Part shown: one piece after another, positions 5,493 through 6,478 of the stretch
How positions within the stretch are numbered: the first letter of the stretch is position 1
How the letters are laid out: each line of letters starts with the position of its first letter
Assembly (NCBI GenBank): GCA_938042065.1
Contig: CALISG010000030.1
Span: 1-6,478 of the forward strand
Direction of reading: 5' to 3'
DNA length: 6,478 nucleotides
Origin: an uncultured Candidatus Saccharibacteria bacterium
GTDB taxonomy: Bacteria; Patescibacteriota; Saccharimonadia; Saccharimonadales; Saccharimonadaceae
The notes under the pieces: model-generated
The model's database searches: none
What the model was told of the DNA's origin: nothing
Seen by the model: the letters and a program-made list of their open reading frames with translations, nothing else
Position numbers and translations under genes: made by a program

Positions 5493-5657
5493 TTAATCAA
5501 GCAAACTCGCTCCGCCACCAGCTTCATATACGGCGCGCTTCTGACTCCATTCGTTACCATAACGCTTGGCTTGCTCTAGCACCATGTCAGTTGCCAACGC
5601 CTGCTGATCTGGCGGGTAGCCATATTTTACCGACATCTTTTTGACATCAACTTTCAA
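5493..5657 (-). CDS. Small protein resembling the C-terminal tail of type I restriction subunit HsdR (DUF3387-like)
   Basis: This 54-residue ORF reads VKYGYPPDQQALATDMVLEQ at about residues 10-29. That closely resembles the last conserved block of HsdR, the type I restriction motor subunit, where a KYGYPPD...A...VLEQAE helix ends the protein (DUF3387 region). The proposed start is TTG at 5657-5655, with AGGAG (5671-5667) 9 nt upstream. CTG at 5660 (6 nt) would also fit, and the internal ATG at 5636 gives 47 residues with no ribosome site. The gene lies 17 nt after the stop of the membrane protein gene and is probably cotranscribed with it. The well-formed ribosome site argues for a translated gene rather than a dead fragment, but a remnant of a lost hsdR cannot be excluded. 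It ends AYEAGGG-like, in a flexible VYEAGGGASLLD tail. Confidence 0.68.
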   Translation of the reverse strand: MKVDVKKMSVKYGYPPDQQALATDMVLEQAKRYGNEWSQKRAVYEAGGGASLLD

Positions 5658-5666
5658 CAGTATTAA

Positions 5667-5671
5667 CTCCT
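5667..5671 (-). promoter_or_regulatory. Shine-Dalgarno sequence of the small HsdR-tail gene
   Basis: The minus strand carries AGGAG between the membrane-protein stop (TAA, 5677-5675) and the in-frame non-ATG codons CTG (5660) and TTG (5657). It is among the strongest ribosome sites in the window. It is the main reason to call the short ORF a gene and to place its start upstream of the only in-frame ATG. Confidence 0.6.
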
Positions 5672-5674
5672 ATT

Positions 5675-6277
5675 TTATAAATTGTTAGAGACCCCAACAA
5701 CAAAGCAAAACAAAAATGCATACGCACCAGCAAATACTATATAGAGTAGCCATGGGCCATGTTTAAAAATTACACTCCATAGTCTAGCTTTCTTTTGGTT
5801 TCTTGTTATTTCAGCGGCTATCCTATTGGTTTCTTTCTCTAATTCTGCATGGACATTTGAGGTGTCTTTTCCTGTATCAGTTTCAAGACTATGATCGTAT
5901 AGAACATCCTTTTCAATCATACGCATGTCACGTAGGCTATCCAATCTCAACTGGTTAGTTTGATAGAAACCATAGAGCCTCGTAGCTTGACGCAAAAACA
6001 ATGATATGGCAATACAAACAACAAAAAGCATCATTGCAGCAATAAAGCTACCATCAATATGTGCCTGGCCATTTTTTAATCCAATAAGAACACCAAGGAA
6101 AGTAAACATCACTGAAGCTGTACCGCCTGAGTATTTTGCAATCTGATCGAATATATCTATTTTTCCTTCTCGTATATCTTGACTTGATTCCTTGAATATA
6201 TTCGTGCTATCAGCAGCCTGTTTTTGAGCTTTTTTCAGTTGCTGATCTTGCTCAGAAGTTAGCCGTATACTAGCCAT
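5675..6277 (-). CDS. Unrecognised three-helix membrane protein in the restriction unit
   Basis: I do not recognise a family for this 200-residue protein. It starts with a polar, Gln/Lys-rich amphipathic stretch (about 1-48). Two membrane helices form a hairpin at about 53-67 and 76-95. A long charged helical region follows (about 96-172; RLDSLRDMRMIEKD, then AELEKETNRIAAEITRNQKKAR), then a third membrane helix at about 175-196. The layout recalls small helical membrane proteins found beside defence genes (SLATT-like), but those usually have two helices and no specific motif supports the link. Its ATG overlaps the end of the res gene by 8 nt, with GAGG 7 nt upstream inside res, so the two are translationally coupled. 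Stretches of the gene look more AT-rich than the envelope genes. It could be an accessory or effector of the restriction system; this is inference from position. Confidence 0.82.
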   Translation of the reverse strand: MASIRLTSEQDQQLKKAQKQAADSTNIFKESSQDIREGKIDIFDQIAKYSGGTASVMFTFLGVLIGLKNGQAHIDGSFIAAMMLFVVCIAISLFLRQATRLYGFYQTNQLRLDSLRDMRMIEKDVLYDHSLETDTGKDTSNVHAELEKETNRIAAEITRNQKKARLWSVIFKHGPWLLYIVFAGAYAFLFCFVVGVSNNL

Positions 6278-6478
6278 TTCTTAACCTCGTTACTGTGTTT
6301 TTCCAATCTCTCACCGGTGCCACATATGGTACACCGATTTCTGCAAAATGCTGGCGGGCAGCAGTAATTTTACTTCGCTCATTGGCGCTCAAGTGATTAT
6401 TGTTAATATCATCCGAGCCTTTCGTCTCCGCCACAAAGTAAATCCGCCTATCGCCATCAAATGCCACCGCCCAATCTG
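6270..6478 (-). CDS. Type III restriction endonuclease subunit Res, C-terminal end (runs off window end)
   Basis: The reading frame is open to the window edge and encodes the last 68 or so residues of a larger protein. The segment DWAVAFDGDRRIYFVAETKG holds the Asp and the E-T-K of a PD-(D/E)xK nuclease. The block after it, LSANERSKITAARQHFAEIG, matches the usual end of type III Res proteins (ETKG...E..KI..A+.HF). Res works with the Mod methyltransferase: its helicase part and nuclease part cut DNA when unmethylated sites are met. Mod and the Res helicase domain are outside the window. GTG at 6467-6465 is an internal Val, not a start. The stop TAG (6272-6270) lies inside the first codons of the membrane protein gene. 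Confidence 0.85.
   Translation of the reverse strand, partial: DWAVAFDGDRRIYFVAETKGSDDINNNHLSANERSKITAARQHFAEIGVPYVAPVRDWKNTVTRLRNG

Noticed and set aside
1..6478. Alternative genetic code (UGA as Gly, as in Gracilibacteria and SR1)
   Set aside because: All genes read through conserved domains and end at plausible stops without any in-frame UGA, so recoding is not needed.
1..6478. tRNA, CRISPR array, insertion sequence or attachment site
   Set aside because: No cloverleaf, regularly spaced repeats, transposase frame or terminal inverted repeats were seen on either strand.

Overview
The window looks like chromosomal DNA of a small-genome bacterium, most plausibly a Candidate Phyla Radiation member such as Saccharibacteria (TM7). 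That placement is inference from overall character: short genes, Gram-positive-like envelope enzymes, several genes without a ribosome binding site, and a type III restriction system. No rRNA or ribosomal protein gene is present to anchor it. The standard bacterial code fits every gene, with no in-frame UGA needed. No tRNA, CRISPR array, transposase or insertion sequence was seen.

Region 1 (1-1049, minus strand): the N-terminal part of an ABC transporter ATPase, cut by the window edge. It lies downstream of a NUDIX hydrolase of the ADP-ribose pyrophosphatase type and probably has its own extended -10 promoter.

Region 2 (1050-4740): an envelope segment. A secreted or anchored CHAP-domain peptidoglycan amidase/endopeptidase (+) converges on a CorA-family Mg2+/Co2+ channel (-). 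CorA diverges from a PdaC-like membrane-anchored polysaccharide deacetylase (+). The two wall enzymes could act together: deacetylation changes the glycan and CHAP cuts the peptide part. A small DUF167/YggU protein (-) closes the segment. In three of these genes a -10-like hexamer ends exactly 6 nt before the start codon, so their mRNAs are predicted to be leaderless. In contrast, the genes at both ends of the window have clear Shine-Dalgarno sequences.

Region 3 (4741-6478): an XRE-family regulator (+) with palindromic sequences upstream converges, with one base between stop codons, on a compact minus-strand unit. In transcription order that unit is the C-terminal end of a type III restriction endonuclease (Res) with its E-T-K nuclease motif, then a three-helix membrane protein overlapping it by 8 nt, then a 54-residue ORF. 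The small ORF resembles the extreme C-terminal tail of type I restriction subunit HsdR. It starts at a non-ATG codon behind a good Shine-Dalgarno sequence. Parts of the membrane-protein gene are visibly more AT-rich than the envelope genes. This restriction unit, with its unrecognised membrane protein and stand-alone HsdR-tail peptide, is the most likely place for something undescribed.
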